In this document: piece by piece, positions 24,513 through 36,076 of the stretch
Position numbering within the stretch: position 1 is the stretch's first letter
How the letters are laid out: each line of letters opens with the position of its first letter
Source of the DNA: Bigelowiella natans CCMP2755
Taxonomy: Eukaryota; Cercozoa; Chlorarachniophyceae
DNA length: 64,000 nucleotides
Direction of reading: 5' to 3'
Assembly: GCA_000320545.1 (NCBI GenBank)
Contig: ADNK01002363.1
Coordinates: 50,001-114,000, forward strand
Position numbers and translations under genes: made by a program
Notes under the pieces: model-generated
Database searches by the model: none
The model's input: the letters and a program-made list of their open reading frames with translations, nothing else
Told to the model about the DNA's origin: nothing

Positions 24513-25103
24513 TTATTTCATACTTCGAGACATTACTCTCGTGGAGTTTGGACTATCTTCGGATTCCCGTGATATGGGTATCGGTTTAGAACGATTGCGG
24601 ATAGGGACCAGTATTTGCTTTTGAAGATGAATGGAGCTGTCGGGTTTGCCGGTTCGGGAGAGGTGCCTGAAATACCTCATCTTCAAGTTTCGATAGTGCG
24701 AGTTGTTCATGGGAGAGGAAGAGGACTTCTTGGAGGCTTCTATCGAGCGATGAGGTGTTAAGGGTGATATTTGTGATTCTTCTGAAGTGGTAGATAGCTT
24801 GGTATCCGATTTGCTGGCAGAACGGCTCCGAAAGAACTTTTTAGCATTGAAGTTGGAAGTAGGAGGAGAGCCAACAATGAACTCCTGCAAGGGTTCATCG
24901 TCGAAACTCCTTGAAAGTCCGTTTCCCTCAAAGTTCTCAGAGCTATCATTGCTTTGTTGTGAAGGTGGTGTACATCGGTAATTTAGAAATTCTCGTGGCT
25001 CGAGAAGTTTATTTTCAGAACTTGAAGGGAAAGTAGGTTCGAGTGAACCCGAAAGCATCATTTTTGCCTCCATAGAATATGCTCGAGCCCTCATTGACCT
25101 CAT
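24513..25103 (-). CDS. Ser-rich hypothetical protein, single exon, 196 aa
   Basis: An uninterrupted frame from ATG (25101-25103) to TAA (24513-24515) in a stretch without microsatellites. I recognise no domain. The composition is Ser, Pro and Lys/Arg rich with many possible phosphorylation sites (for example SQISPLTPHRS and KKSSSSPMN), which suggests a disordered protein or a disordered exon of a longer one. It sits head-to-head with the Crinkler-like gene. Its length, against a background where random frames seldom pass 150 codons, makes it a reasonable gene candidate, but it could be a chance frame. Confidence 0.4.
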   Translation of the reverse strand: MRSMRARAYSMEAKMMLSGSLEPTFPSSSENKLLEPREFLNYRCTPPSQQSNDSSENFEGNGLSRSFDDEPLQEFIVGSPPTSNFNAKKFFRSRSASKSDTKLSTTSEESQISPLTPHRSIEASKKSSSSPMNNSHYRNLKMRYFRHLSRTGKPDSSIHLQKQILVPIRNRSKPIPISRESEDSPNSTRVMSRSMK

Positions 25104-25812
25104 CGTAGCTAATACTTCTTATAGGTTATTCCTCACGAAAACATTGCACTGAGCCTCAAATATTATATTTTGCCAGTCTAATCAATGTAAATGGTATCTG
25201 CCTCCCCTTACTTTCGAAGACAAATAGAATGGTCGGCTCGGGTTTTGAATGGAGGATCTGTTTGACCCGTCGAGTCCGGAGAATTCTTTCCCTTCCAGAA
25301 TGCCCCCTATTTAGGACTCTTCGACAAGCTGAAAACTAAGTCTTTCAGATCAAATGCTATGAATGCCTTGGATTTTTCCCATTCGGTAATCTTTCGTTTG
25401 TCTATTAATAAGGGCTGTGTGGTAGAAACCTCTTTTTTTAGGACAAAGTACGGACTGTCACTGTACCCCTTCTTGCAGCATCAAAGGCAATCAGAAACAT
25501 GTCACCAACCGCCTGCATTCCCAGGCAATTTTAGGCTAACTTGTATGGGTTCTCCTATGAAGCCACATGTCAATTGTGGACTACTGGCACAGGGGCCTGT
25601 ATTAGGGTTAGGTTCTGAGAAAACCGATAGAAGTTTGGGCAAAATTAGGCTCTTCCCGGAAAATTTCCTCTGTCATTTTTCAAAGCATGCGTTTCTTCTG
25701 CTTCTTGTTTATAACATGCCCTCATCAACAATGCCCAACTCGAGTGGATCTCTCGAGTGGATCTCTCAAGTACTTGAGTGGTGAAGATCTTCATCATAAG
25801 TGATACCTTGAG
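25104..25812. other. Region upstream of the Crinkler-like gene
   Basis: It contains an unassigned 141-codon plus-strand frame (25359-25784) with no recognisable motif and a short tandem repeat of CTCGAGTGGATCT at about 25740-25765. It may hold the 5' exons of the Crinkler-like gene, but I could not link any in phase. The LFLAK or ubiquitin-like N-terminal motif of Crinklers is not visible. Confidence 0.35.
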
Positions 25813-27853
25813 GGAAAAATTTCTGAAGAGAAATTCGAAAACCTATCAGCCCCCCTGAAGGCGCAGATAGCCGAAACTCAAGAGGAAATCCAGGCGAAGG
25901 AGGTAGAACTGAAGGATATGACAAAGAAATTTGAGGAGGCAGCCGGTAATGTATTTTTGTTAACATCTGAGGAACAATCGGTGTGCTGAGGTATTTTTAC
26001 GTGTGTACTCATTTTTGCGTGTGTGTTCAGCCATGGAAACGGAGGAAAGCGGTAGGAGGGGTGATGAACAACATCCTGTGCAAATAATATATTGTTCTAA
26101 TTTTGGTGTGAATTGATTTCAGGGGAGAAGCGCAAAAGCATATCGGATTACGAACGAGGAAGCGAAACAAAAGGTGACTAGACTCATCCTCTATAAGTAC
26201 CTGTTTGATAGTCCCGCTTTACGTGGAAACACAGGCAAACGATCCAATATTGACGCGGATGCCGAAGAATTTTTCCAAGCTTTGAGAGACACTCAGTTTA
26301 CAAAAGGGACTGCAATGCAGCTAGTGCGCATAACGAAGAAGATCTTCGTACCCGGGCATCGTGCTGGTTGGATTCGGGGGTTCAAGCACCCTGTTACTCT
26401 TTTCTACCGCAAGGCATTTTCAGAAGCAGTCTGCAAATTTCGAAAATATTATCATCTTTACCGCGAGAGAAAGTCGAACATTGATTGCTGTATACTCTCT
26501 GGGCAAAGTGGTATAGCCAAGAGTGTGGCCTTTTTGCTAACATACATCAAGGTGGCGCTGGAAAATGACGAGAAGGTTGCGTTCTATTCCGTGCCAGAGA
26601 AATGTTTATACCTTCTGGAAGTTCGAAGCGGAAGGGTCTATTGCAAAAAACTGATAGTTCTTGACGAGGGATGGACAGAACATCCTGATTGGGAAGCATT
26701 TGACTCTAAATCGACACATCTTGTCGTCGATCCCGAGAACGGATTCGGGCACCTAAATGTGAACATCATAAAAGCCTTTGTGGTAGTGGCAAGTGCGCCC
26801 GATAGGGAGTGGAAGCAATTCGAGAATCTTCTTAAAGCCAGAACGAAGAGGCGGAATCTCACCTTGTTTGCCGATGTCATCCAAGAAGATGAATTCAACG
26901 ATGTTTCCGCGGGAATGAATGAGAGTGGCGTGGCGGATGGAAACTGTACTGTCGAGGACTTAAGAAGACGATCCGAGATAGCCGGGGGGGTGTTGTGGCA
27001 CATTGTAGACGAGTATATGTTCAAGAGGTTTCAAGACTCCCAAGACCACATGTTGCGAAAGTTTCAGGGCATGATTGGCGAAAACGTGGAGATGATACAA
27101 CCTAGGGATGTCGCTTTACCAAGTTCCGTGTTCTGCATCCGCCCCATTCTTGAAGACGGTTCGCACACTGGTTCGGATTTTGTCCTGGATTTCCTGAGCC
27201 CTTATGTAGAATCCAGAGTGGTAGGGGCGCTTGCCGAGGAACAGTCTAAGCAGAGTGAAAGTATGTCTGGTTTAGAGGCAGAAAGAAGGTGGTTTCACCT
27301 CATAAAGGATGGGGGGGATTTTGAAGGCCGACATGTTGGCTCACATTTACCAGAAGAATTGAAAGGCAAGACTACCACAGTCTCATTTAGTCAACACAAA
27401 CGAGTGATTCACCATCGCGAAAATAGTAAGGAAGAAAAGAAGAAGTGCTTGGAGGAAATCCGCGAATTGAAGGATACGAGCACGCTGATCATTTGCCCTC
27501 CGAACTTTTCAAACATAGATGGTGCTTCAAGTGCTGAGGTGCTGCATCAGATGGCTAAAGGAAATGTTCACGACTTCAAAGTCAAACACAAAGACGAGGT
27601 TCTTGTGGACACGAAAGTTGTCACGATTTACTACTACACTTTGGAGAAGCATTACCACACATTCCGTGTGAATTTCGTTTACAAAGACGTGTCAAAATCT
27701 GACCAGGAAGCTTGGAAGAAGACCTGGCACAAACACTTGAGGTTCGTAGTCGTAAAACTCAATCCGGTAAGATTTTGGGGAAAATTAAAGAAAGCACTTG
27801 GAAAATCATTATCCATTCCTGAATATCGTTCACAAAGACGTGTCAAAATCTGA
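25813..27853 (+). CDS. Crinkler/RHS-like P-loop NTPase protein (5' end uncertain)
   Basis: Exon 25813-25945 encodes a charged coiled coil (KAQIAETQEEIQAKEVELKD). A short exon starts near 26033 with METEES. A long final exon runs from the acceptor at 26123 to TGA at 27851-27853, about 577 codons. The long exon has a P-loop-like ILSGQSGIAKS (26495-26524) and a Walker-B-like LIVLDEG (26651-26671) about 50 residues later. This is the spacing and context of the NTPase shared by Crinkler effectors and trypanosome retrotransposon-hotspot proteins. The loop reads GQSGIAKS, with Ala where the consensus GxxxxGK[ST] has Gly, so activity is uncertain. The usual partner is a nuclease-like domain, but I cannot identify one. 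Such genes often expand with mobile DNA. No SSR-loaded intron occurs here. The reading frame is clear; the family call rests on a few motifs. Confidence 0.65.
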
Positions 27854-27958
27854 CCAGGAAGCGTGAAAGAAAACCTGGCACAAACACTTGAGGCTCGTAG
27901 TCGTATAACTCAATCCGGTAAGATTTTGGGGAAAATCAAAGGAAGCACTTGTAAAATG
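27674..27958 (+). repeat. Tandem duplication at the 3' end of the Crinkler-like ORF
   Basis: About 134 bases at 27674-27808 recur at 27825-27958 with roughly 90 percent identity and an offset of 151 bases. Because 151 is not a multiple of three, the reading frame enters the second copy out of phase and meets TGA at 27851-27853. The first-copy frame would also stop early in the second copy (GAAGCGTGA). Confidence 0.9.
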
Positions 27959-27959
27959 A

Positions 27960-28651
27960 AGGTGCATAGCACGAGAAATCCGAAAGGTGATGAAAGCGAT
28001 CATTAGCGATGAGTGAGGCACACACTGTAGCTAGAATTCAAGATGTAGCGATGGCGCGATCTAGCGATGCTCTGCTGTGGATTTTTGCCATGTCATTTTT
28101 GACAAAGATCATTTTCACAAAAGACTTGTGATGTGCCTAGGATTTTCATCTTATTGTCATTCTAGCAATCTAGCAATTCAGTTCAGGGCAAATTTTCATG
28201 TTTCGCGTTTTCGCAATTTTTGCTACTGCCGATAGCAGGGAAATGAAATATGTGGCATGCAAGCATGGCATGGTAGTCAGCAGCGGGATGCATGTCACGA
28301 CAGACGTGTGGTGCCTGCACGCCTAGACGCGCCTGTATACCTGAATGCAATGATTGCTAGTGCTAGAGTGGGTGCTCGTTCGTGGACGCACTGAAATGTG
28401 GACATCGCGCATCTAAACACGTGGTGCCTGGCACATGCATCGCAGCATCGTGCATTTGTGTGCGCGCACATGAAATCCAATTGAGTTGATGGGACAGCCG
28501 TGTGCATGATCGCCAACGTCGTGCAAGCAGCAAGCAAGCTAAAGAATGAGTCTCGATGCGAGGGTGGCCATCATTTAAGCATTATTCATCCTTGCTCAGT
28601 CACTTTCCCCCTTTCCGCATAATCCTCACTTTTTGATCCATATCGCCGTCA
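27960..28651. other. Convergent intergenic region with compositional island 3
   Basis: Lies between the 3' ends of the Crinkler-like gene (plus) and the TFIIIC gene (minus). The stretch 28240-28545 has the GCATGC/TGCA texture (for example GGCATGCAAGCATGGCATGG). No gene is recognisable. Confidence 0.5.
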
Positions 28652-30224
28652 TCACTTCTCTTCTTTGCCTTCTTCCTCTTCTTCCTCTTCTTCCTCCTCC
28701 TCCTCCTCCACCTGACCAGTTCCGAGTTCCTGAGTATCCTTTCCTTTCTCTAGAAGGGTTTGAAGAAGCCTGTTTGCCTATGTGACGGATGAGGACATAC
28801 AGTTATCTCTATAGAAATGTTCTCAAGGCATGCTCACTGTTGTGCTATTACTACACGCATCTGATTATTCTACCCACTGTTAGCGTATGATGCGCTACTA
28901 CCTTATGCATGTCTTGCATGCTTCCTCCTGCCCGCATGCCACCAATAAGAGACTCCAGGCTTCTCTTGATGTCGGTCTGATAATGAGGTACATAGAGTAC
29001 AAAAGGCACGAAGGCAAGCCAATTGTGGTAGGTGTACAGCAACAACAATGCATATGGAGAGATTAATTACAACTGGCTCGCAAATGTTTTTGAAAGTGTT
29101 ATTAGCTTGCTTAGCTTCCTGGTTATAATTCACATGATCGTCTCCAAAGGCATTGTCCTCCTCGCTTTCCATTTCGCTCTCCTCCTCCTCCTCCTCCTCC
29201 TCCTCCTCATCATCATCATCTTTCTCCTCTTCAGCTGCCACCGATTCTGCGTCCCTCTATGAAGAAGAAGAAGAAGAAGAAGAAGAAGAAGAAGAAGAAG
29301 AAGAAGAAGAAGAAAAAGAAGAGGGAAGAGAGATAAAAGAGTGGAAGCGGGAAGAGAAATATTGTGGCAGAAGAAGGGGCTGCAACTAGAATCATGTTGA
29401 CTCTTTAGATGATGACAACGATGATAATGATGATGGTGATGGTGATGATGATGATGATTATGATAATAATTATGATGTGGTGCCAGGGTGCGCACGAATA
29501 TGTGTCAATAAAGTAACTCTAATATTACGTCAGCATCAACATTATCATTTTCTTGTCGTGCTCCACCGCCTTCCTCGTCGAGATCTTCTGGTCTTAGACT
29601 CTCAGCTGCTGCTTTTTGCTTCTCACGTTTTTTACTCCTGCCCCCTGCTATACTCCTTCGCTGCAGCGACGATGAGGAGGATGTTGCGTTGTTGTCGTTC
29701 CATCCACTTTCTTCGCTTGGTAGTCGCGGTGGTGCTTCTAACGCAGGGGGGGGGGAGGGCTCAGCCAGAAGAGCCTCTAGCCGTTTGTTTAGGTACTCCT
29801 ATTGATTGCAGTTGTGAAGTTCAAAGCCAACGATATATAGGTGTAATAACGATGATGGTGGTGATGATGATGATAACGGTGATGATGATGATGATGATGG
29901 TGATGGTGGTGGTGATGATAATGACGGCATTTCACAAAAACTACATATTTCTTTGAAAGAGCGAGAGAAATGCGTTGCGTCTACCTTGATTCGTGCAAAG
30001 AGGTCTCGCGGGAACCAGCCAGTCGTATCGTCACACCGAGGCAGCACGATGGAATGCCCAATCGTGTCTGCGATGCGAGTGTGGCATTTCGCCAAATTGC
30101 TCAGCTGATATGTCCTTTTCGAGTATTGCGTGGGAAGAAAGTAAGGGAGAGACTTAGAAGAGAAAGCAAGATCAAATGCCTCAATGTGTAGGGCACAACC
30201 TTGCCAGAACGCAAATATAATAAT

Positions 30225-30259
<35 letters not shown>

Positions 30260-30442
30260 AAGCAATGCGAACCCTTAGAAATCTCAGCGGTGATGAAATG
30301 ACTCAAAACCCTTCCTTCAATAAGGGAGAACAAAGATAATTTCATTGATGGCACCCATCGGAGACCGCCAACTTGCAATGGGGGCTGTGTTTAGTACTAT
30401 TCGATTGTTTGTTTGTTGCCTCTTTGTCTTCATCATCATCTT

Positions 30443-30474
<32 letters not shown>

Positions 30475-30719
30475 GAGGTTCTCTTCAAAGGAACACGTTC
30501 AAAGCCCAAATCAACGTCCTTCGCAGCCTTGGCTGTTATCATACGATAATTTCTCAAACTCCGATTGTACAAATTACAGGAAAATACTCTCTGATGGACG
30601 ATTGAAATTGTATCATTGCCCAACTCCAGGTTTTACTTTTACATCGTGTTGCTAGCGATTTGGAAGGAAGGGGACCAGAAGGAGACGGAATAGAGAGAGA
30701 GGAGGGGGAGCGGGTGGGG

Positions 30720-30758
<39 letters not shown>

Positions 30759-31284
30759 GGAACAGCCATTTTTCACTAAATATTCCCCAGGGACATAGAA
30801 AGGAAGCAGAAACAGCTTCGAGGAGATATCATCCTGCCAACTTTTTAATGTTTTTATTCCTCAATTACTGTTGCTCTTCTTCGGGAAATGCCTCTGGATA
30901 TAGCTGGGAGTAGCACGTACAAAGAGACGGAAAGCACCCATTCCCACGACGTCAATACACATATAAGAAAAGGGGAAGAGGAGTGCAATAAGAGGGCAAA
31001 AATCAATTCTCGATCCAACCATCCTCTTTTCTGTGCTTCTACTTAATTTCCATATATGCAGAAGTGAGATAATCATGTTAACCTGGCAGTTTTCATTTGA
31101 GCCCTTACTTACATGGTGCCCCCCCTCACCCTCCCTCCCCCCCTTCTTAACACCTACCCAACCTACTCACTCTTTATATCTTGGCGCTATGTCTCGGGGA
31201 ATAGTGAAGCGAACGTGCTGCAGCTCTCTGCTTGACGGGTTGCTCCTAGGGTCATACCCGTACCTGCTCACAAGAGTAGAGAAC

Positions 31285-31321
<37 letters not shown>

Positions 31322-31471
31322 AAAACTATTGCCTTTAGTGCAACGGTACTAGGTGGGGAACGCAGGTGGGAAAGCAAGCAAAGTGCAGCGTGGCGGTTGG
31401 AGTAACACTGTGTGTAGTATTGTATTGATCGTCGATCAACGAGAGGACTAATGATGACGACTACTATGGCT

Positions 31472-31511
<40 letters not shown>

Positions 31512-31715
31512 CGATGATGGGTCCTATCATTATTATTGTCCTTGATCTCTCGCGATGTATTCACCTGATGTACAATTGACTCCAAGGGCCCTTGGAAAAT
31601 CTGAGCAAAATGCCATAAGGAGGAGAAGGAGGAGGAGGAGGATAATCACGTGGATTAGGTGCTGCTGCCAAACTACAATATTACTCCCCTGTTCTTTTTT
31701 TCTCCCCCCTCCTTA

Positions 31716-31758
<43 letters not shown>

Positions 31759-32329
31759 TCTCTTCTATGCAGCAGATTGATGGTCGCCCAACTTTACTAA
31801 AGCTACTTGCTTCCTATCCTGCAAGTGAACAAGCCTTTAGTTACTGCTGAACACACTAATGGTTTTTAGTCCCATGAGACGGCTATTCAAGACGCCGTCT
31901 TGGACAACAGCCATTGGCCGAAAACGGCACGTAAAAGCTAATCACCAACCCTCCACATGCAACTCCTATCTTGCTACCTGTAAGCGACACAGTTGATGTG
32001 CTTCGAGATCACGTTGAATGAATATCGCCCCCTAGCACACAGTATTGCAGCAGGATGGATGCAGCAAAAACATCAACAATCATCGTCCTGCTACGAACGC
32101 AGTATGAGGAATACAAGAATAAAAATCATAGTGTAGGAAGGGGGGGGGGGGCTAGATGCCGTCATTTAATTGATAGCAATGGCTTGTATTTACATTCAAG
32201 GGAAAATACTATAGCGATGATCGAATGCTGCACATTCGTAGTGTATGTAATAGTGTTATTTACAAAAATAATACCGTAACGTTGCGACCAAAGCATCCTG
32301 TGTAAGTGTAATTGTAATTGTAAGTGTAA

Positions 32330-32389
<60 letters not shown>

Positions 32390-33979
32390 CATTAAGGACA
32401 ACAATATCAGCTGCAAGAGTAGTCTGATAACATTTATATTGTGCCTGCTCTACCTCTCGAAGCATTTCCCTTCAAAGGAGACATTACAATTACTTACAGT
32501 TCAAGAATATAAGTACATTTTATGTTTGCGTATCATACATGCACAATATATACATGCACAGATCTTATGTTTGCGTATCATATATCCGCGGTTTGAAATC
32601 AAAAACCACGGTTTGATCACCCCCAGCAACAAGAGTACAATATATCTCGTGTTTGCGTATATCCCTGTTCTATTCAAGCCCCCCTCCCCATGCATCATTA
32701 GCTGCAAGAAGAGACCTTTGCCCAAATCGGTTGCGAGCTGAATCGCTCCACCAGTTCGCTATAAACAGGTGTTCTTTGGCCTTCCCCCGAGAAATACCTC
32801 AAGTAGCAACAGTACACATTGATTCCTGCAAGTATTAACAGATAGATATGGTGACGGCGTGTACGTGTTTTCCGGGGGCGCAATGGGGACTTGAGGAATC
32901 TTGTAGTTCAGAGACCATACCTCCACTGCCATCACACAGCAGCAAGCAATAAACCAGCTTTAGGACGACGACAACGACGATGCAAAGGAGGAGAGGGAGG
33001 AGGAGGAGGAGGAGGAGGAGGAGGAGGAGGAGGAGGAGAGAGGCAGAGGATGCAATGTATGATAAATGCAGGGTTATGTTAAGGATCGTGTGATGGATTT
33101 TGTGCTCTTTCTAGGTCCTCTTCTGTCCTCCACCCACGCACGTTGCTTCCGATCTTCTCCTGCGTGTCCCCTTCGCCTAGAGTTGTTCGCCGATCCACTT
33201 TGATTGGTTGGAGCAGGAGGGAGGTACGTGCGGCTCGCCCGTGGCGCAAGTTCCTGTTAGGAATAAGTAGTAGCAGCACCGCATGTTACAATAACAACTA
33301 GAGCAACTACTACTACTACTACTACGTAAACCTACTTTGAATCTGTAGGCCCTCGGGTAATTAATCATCGAGAATAGACGTGGCGTGAAATCCGTCAAGT
33401 CGCCAATAGCTTCCTCCTCCTCTTCCTCCTTATCCTCAAGATCATTTTCTTCTCCATCTTCTTCTTCATCATCATCATCTTCTTCTTCTTCAACAACCAT
33501 GGCCACCGTGTCGTCATTGTCGTCGTTATCATCAATGGTAGCGTTGCTACTACTTTTCTTGCTAGCATTCCCATTTTTCTGACTCTTATTATTATTCTTT
33601 ATGGTTGTTCTCTTCCTCTTTATTTTCCTTATTTTCTTCCTCTCCGCCATTGTCTTAGTGGCCCTGTTCCCTGATTCGACTGTAGTAGTAGGCTGCTTTT
33701 TGAGGACATGCACCCGATCGAAGTCGAGAAGCGATCTACTCGTGGGAAGATACACATCAGCAGCAGCAGTAACACCAGCAGCATTTTCTTGTTGTCGCAG
33801 GGTCATCATCCTCGTGATTTTCAGTGCCAATGCGAGTGGGGACATTCGGGCAACCGCGTCTGCTGATGACACTGGTGGGGGCAGTACTGGAGGAAGAAGA
33901 AGAAACGAAAAAGGAAGGAGGAGGAGGAAGAGGGATAAAGGAGAGGGGTGGATGTAATCGTAAATATAGAGAGGTAAAT

Positions 33980-34054
<75 letters not shown>

Positions 34055-34772
34055 ATCGTTTTCATGCATGTACAACGGCATGAATCCCTCTTTCATCATC
34101 ATTCTCACAGGAAGAAGAAGAAGAAGAAGAAGAAGAAGAGAGCTACCAGTAACACCCTGACTGTTGATTGGAATAGTGCTGTTGTGGCTGATGATACTGC
34201 TGCCGCTCTTGCAAGTACTGGATTTGGCCTCTAAAGGCATGATATTAATGTACACAGCTTCTTCTGCTGCTGTGGGATGCGCACCAACCCTGTTAACCAT
34301 CGCAGAATCTGACGACAGCGATGATGATGACAATCGTGATGACGAAGAAGACTTAATAGCCTTGACGTCCTCCTCCTCTTCATCTGCCTCGGCAGGTAGC
34401 CTATCATACCATGCACGAAATCGATTCCTCAGGGCGCTGTCCTTGACCTTAAGCATCCTCTCTATATCAGCAATAAGTGTTGAAAGAAACTCCTCAGTTC
34501 CCCATCTTCCCGTTCTGGTCTCTCCTCCTTCCGCCCCCGTTTTGCCATTGCTCGACGAATGTCGCATTGATGGTGTTGTCGCTGCTGGTAGGCGTCGTCT
34601 TCTGGGGAAACACACGACGTGGTGGGCGCGCAAGTTGGAGCCCTGATGAGAGTATCATAACGCATCGTTAGATGCAGGATGATTTACGACAACCGAAAAA
34701 GAGCCGTGCAGCACTGATTGATGTACTACGACCTATTTTTTCTCTCTATACCGCTTTTCCATTCTCGCCTTC

Positions 34773-34821
<49 letters not shown>

Positions 34822-35697
34822 CCCATCCCCCATACCCCCACACCCTTCCCCCGTTGATCCTGTTTTTAATCACCGTGGAATCAAATTTGATATAGTGGGA
34901 GCTGTCAATTTGCTGCAGAGTTGACGGGGTGTTGGGCACAGAAGGGCACACCTATAATGAAAGATGGGAAAACAAATAAAGAGAAAAGGGTAGAAGTGGG
35001 TGGTGGTAGTATAGTCACAGGGCGAAATTGTAGCAGTGGAGTGACAATAGTTTTTGGCAGTATGTAGATGTAAAAGGTACTTCTCATGGAAGCTGGTTAC
35101 TTTCCATAAAAGTACTCCCTCCCCCCTCCTCTAAACCACTACTATGTGTGCTGCTGCTTTGTTCGCGCATTGCTACCTGGAAATCAGATAGTCTCCGAAA
35201 GTCAACTCGCCTCACCACCTAGAATTAAAAAGTGATGAATATATCACACAGCCAGACCATATACAAAGGAGGACAGTGTATTTTCGATATATGTGCTCCT
35301 ACTACCCTCCCTACGATCTCGGCATGCACTGTTGTCGTAGCTGTGTCCGTCCCTGAATATCGTGCTGCAGTGAGAAGACTTTCGATTTTCAAGAAACAGG
35401 TTAACTAGAGTCGTCTTTCTATCTGATTGACCGTAAGCTGATCCTGCTACTGACTTTGGTTTTCTTTTCTTTCTCCGAACCTGTTTATGAAGGTGGTTGT
35501 TAAGGTGGTGAGCACCGAGTACTACTACCTCGTAAAGGCAGCAGCAGGAGAAAGTGTCGCTGCTGTTTCTCCTTGGATGGTAATAATGACGCATACTTTG
35601 ATTAGAATATTTGCAGAGTCAGAGGCTTCTCCAAGAATTGGGTGCGACATCTTGAATTTTGGCCTGAGGTGTAGCAGGGAGTACATGCCGGTCGGTT

Positions 35698-35768
<71 letters not shown>

Positions 35769-36076
35769 GGATCACACATGTGCAAACTTATGATTTGGGA
35801 ACCTGAAATTCAACGGGACGATCTTAGCTGTCTTCATCTTATTGAGCCCTTCTTTCCCACCCAGTGTCTCGATGGCTTTCGCTGGATTGATAACGTGACT
35901 GATTTGGCAAAACACACAGCCGTCAGGTGGGGAAAGGGATATAGTTTCCATTGTTATCGTCCACGATACCCAGGATGGTGCACACATATCAACCGTGGAA
36001 CTTTCTCAGTTATTTCCAATATATGCTTTTGTGGTGAATCACTGGTAGATGAGGACTGATGTCCTGTAGATGCCAT
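28652..36076 (-). CDS. Transcription factor TFIIIC subunit 5 (tau95 / GTF3C5-like)
   Basis: A subunit of TFIIIC, which binds the A box of tRNA genes and recruits TFIIIB for RNA polymerase III. The ATG is at 36074-36076. Exon 35970-36076 ends in ICVHHPG; 35803-35898 gives VINPAKAIETLGGKEGL, the YPG-x-V-x-N...TLGG motif of the family; 35597-35663 gives SHPILGEASDSANILIK; and the exon with right end 35480 opens with VRRKKRKP. Further exons give FTPRLFSMINYPRAY (about 33340-33390), SELVERFSSQPIWAK (about 32720-32800), and 31565-31600 plus 31171-31263, which read KGPWSQLYIRYGYDPR, the conserved DNA-binding-domain signature. The C-terminus is strongly acidic (runs of Glu/Asp), as in human GTF3C5; the last exon, 28652-28777, ends in GKEEK. 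Large charged, low-complexity insertions lie in the middle (33.4-34.6 kb). Introns are loaded with microsatellites. Several middle exons are unresolved. Confidence 0.85.
29262..29316. repeat. (GAA)n trinucleotide repeat in an intron
   Basis: A GAA run on the plus strand, so TTC on the coding strand of the TFIIIC gene. It lies immediately upstream of the acceptor of the exon that begins RDAESVAA and so forms its pyrimidine tract. Confidence 0.9.
31720..31755. repeat. (CT)n microsatellite in a TFIIIC intron
   Basis: CT run in an intron of the minus-strand TFIIIC gene. Related GA/CT runs lie at 30720-30756, 32342-32384 and 34777-34817, and an (ATG)n run at about 31475-31517. Confidence 0.95.
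33984..34053. repeat. Compound (TA)n-(TG)n microsatellite in a TFIIIC intron
   Basis: A TA run (about 33984-34019) passes directly into a TG run (34020-34053). Confidence 0.95.
35700..35763. repeat. (AT)n microsatellite, 64 bases
   Basis: The longest uninterrupted AT run in the window, in the intron between TFIIIC exons 35803-35898 and 35597-35663. Confidence 0.95.

Noticed and set aside
29153-29389. Plus-strand Ser/Glu-rich frame opposite the TFIIIC gene
   Set aside because: It is the antisense of the acidic TFIIIC exon joined to a GAA repeat. The minus-strand reading joins in phase to the TFIIIC C-terminus.
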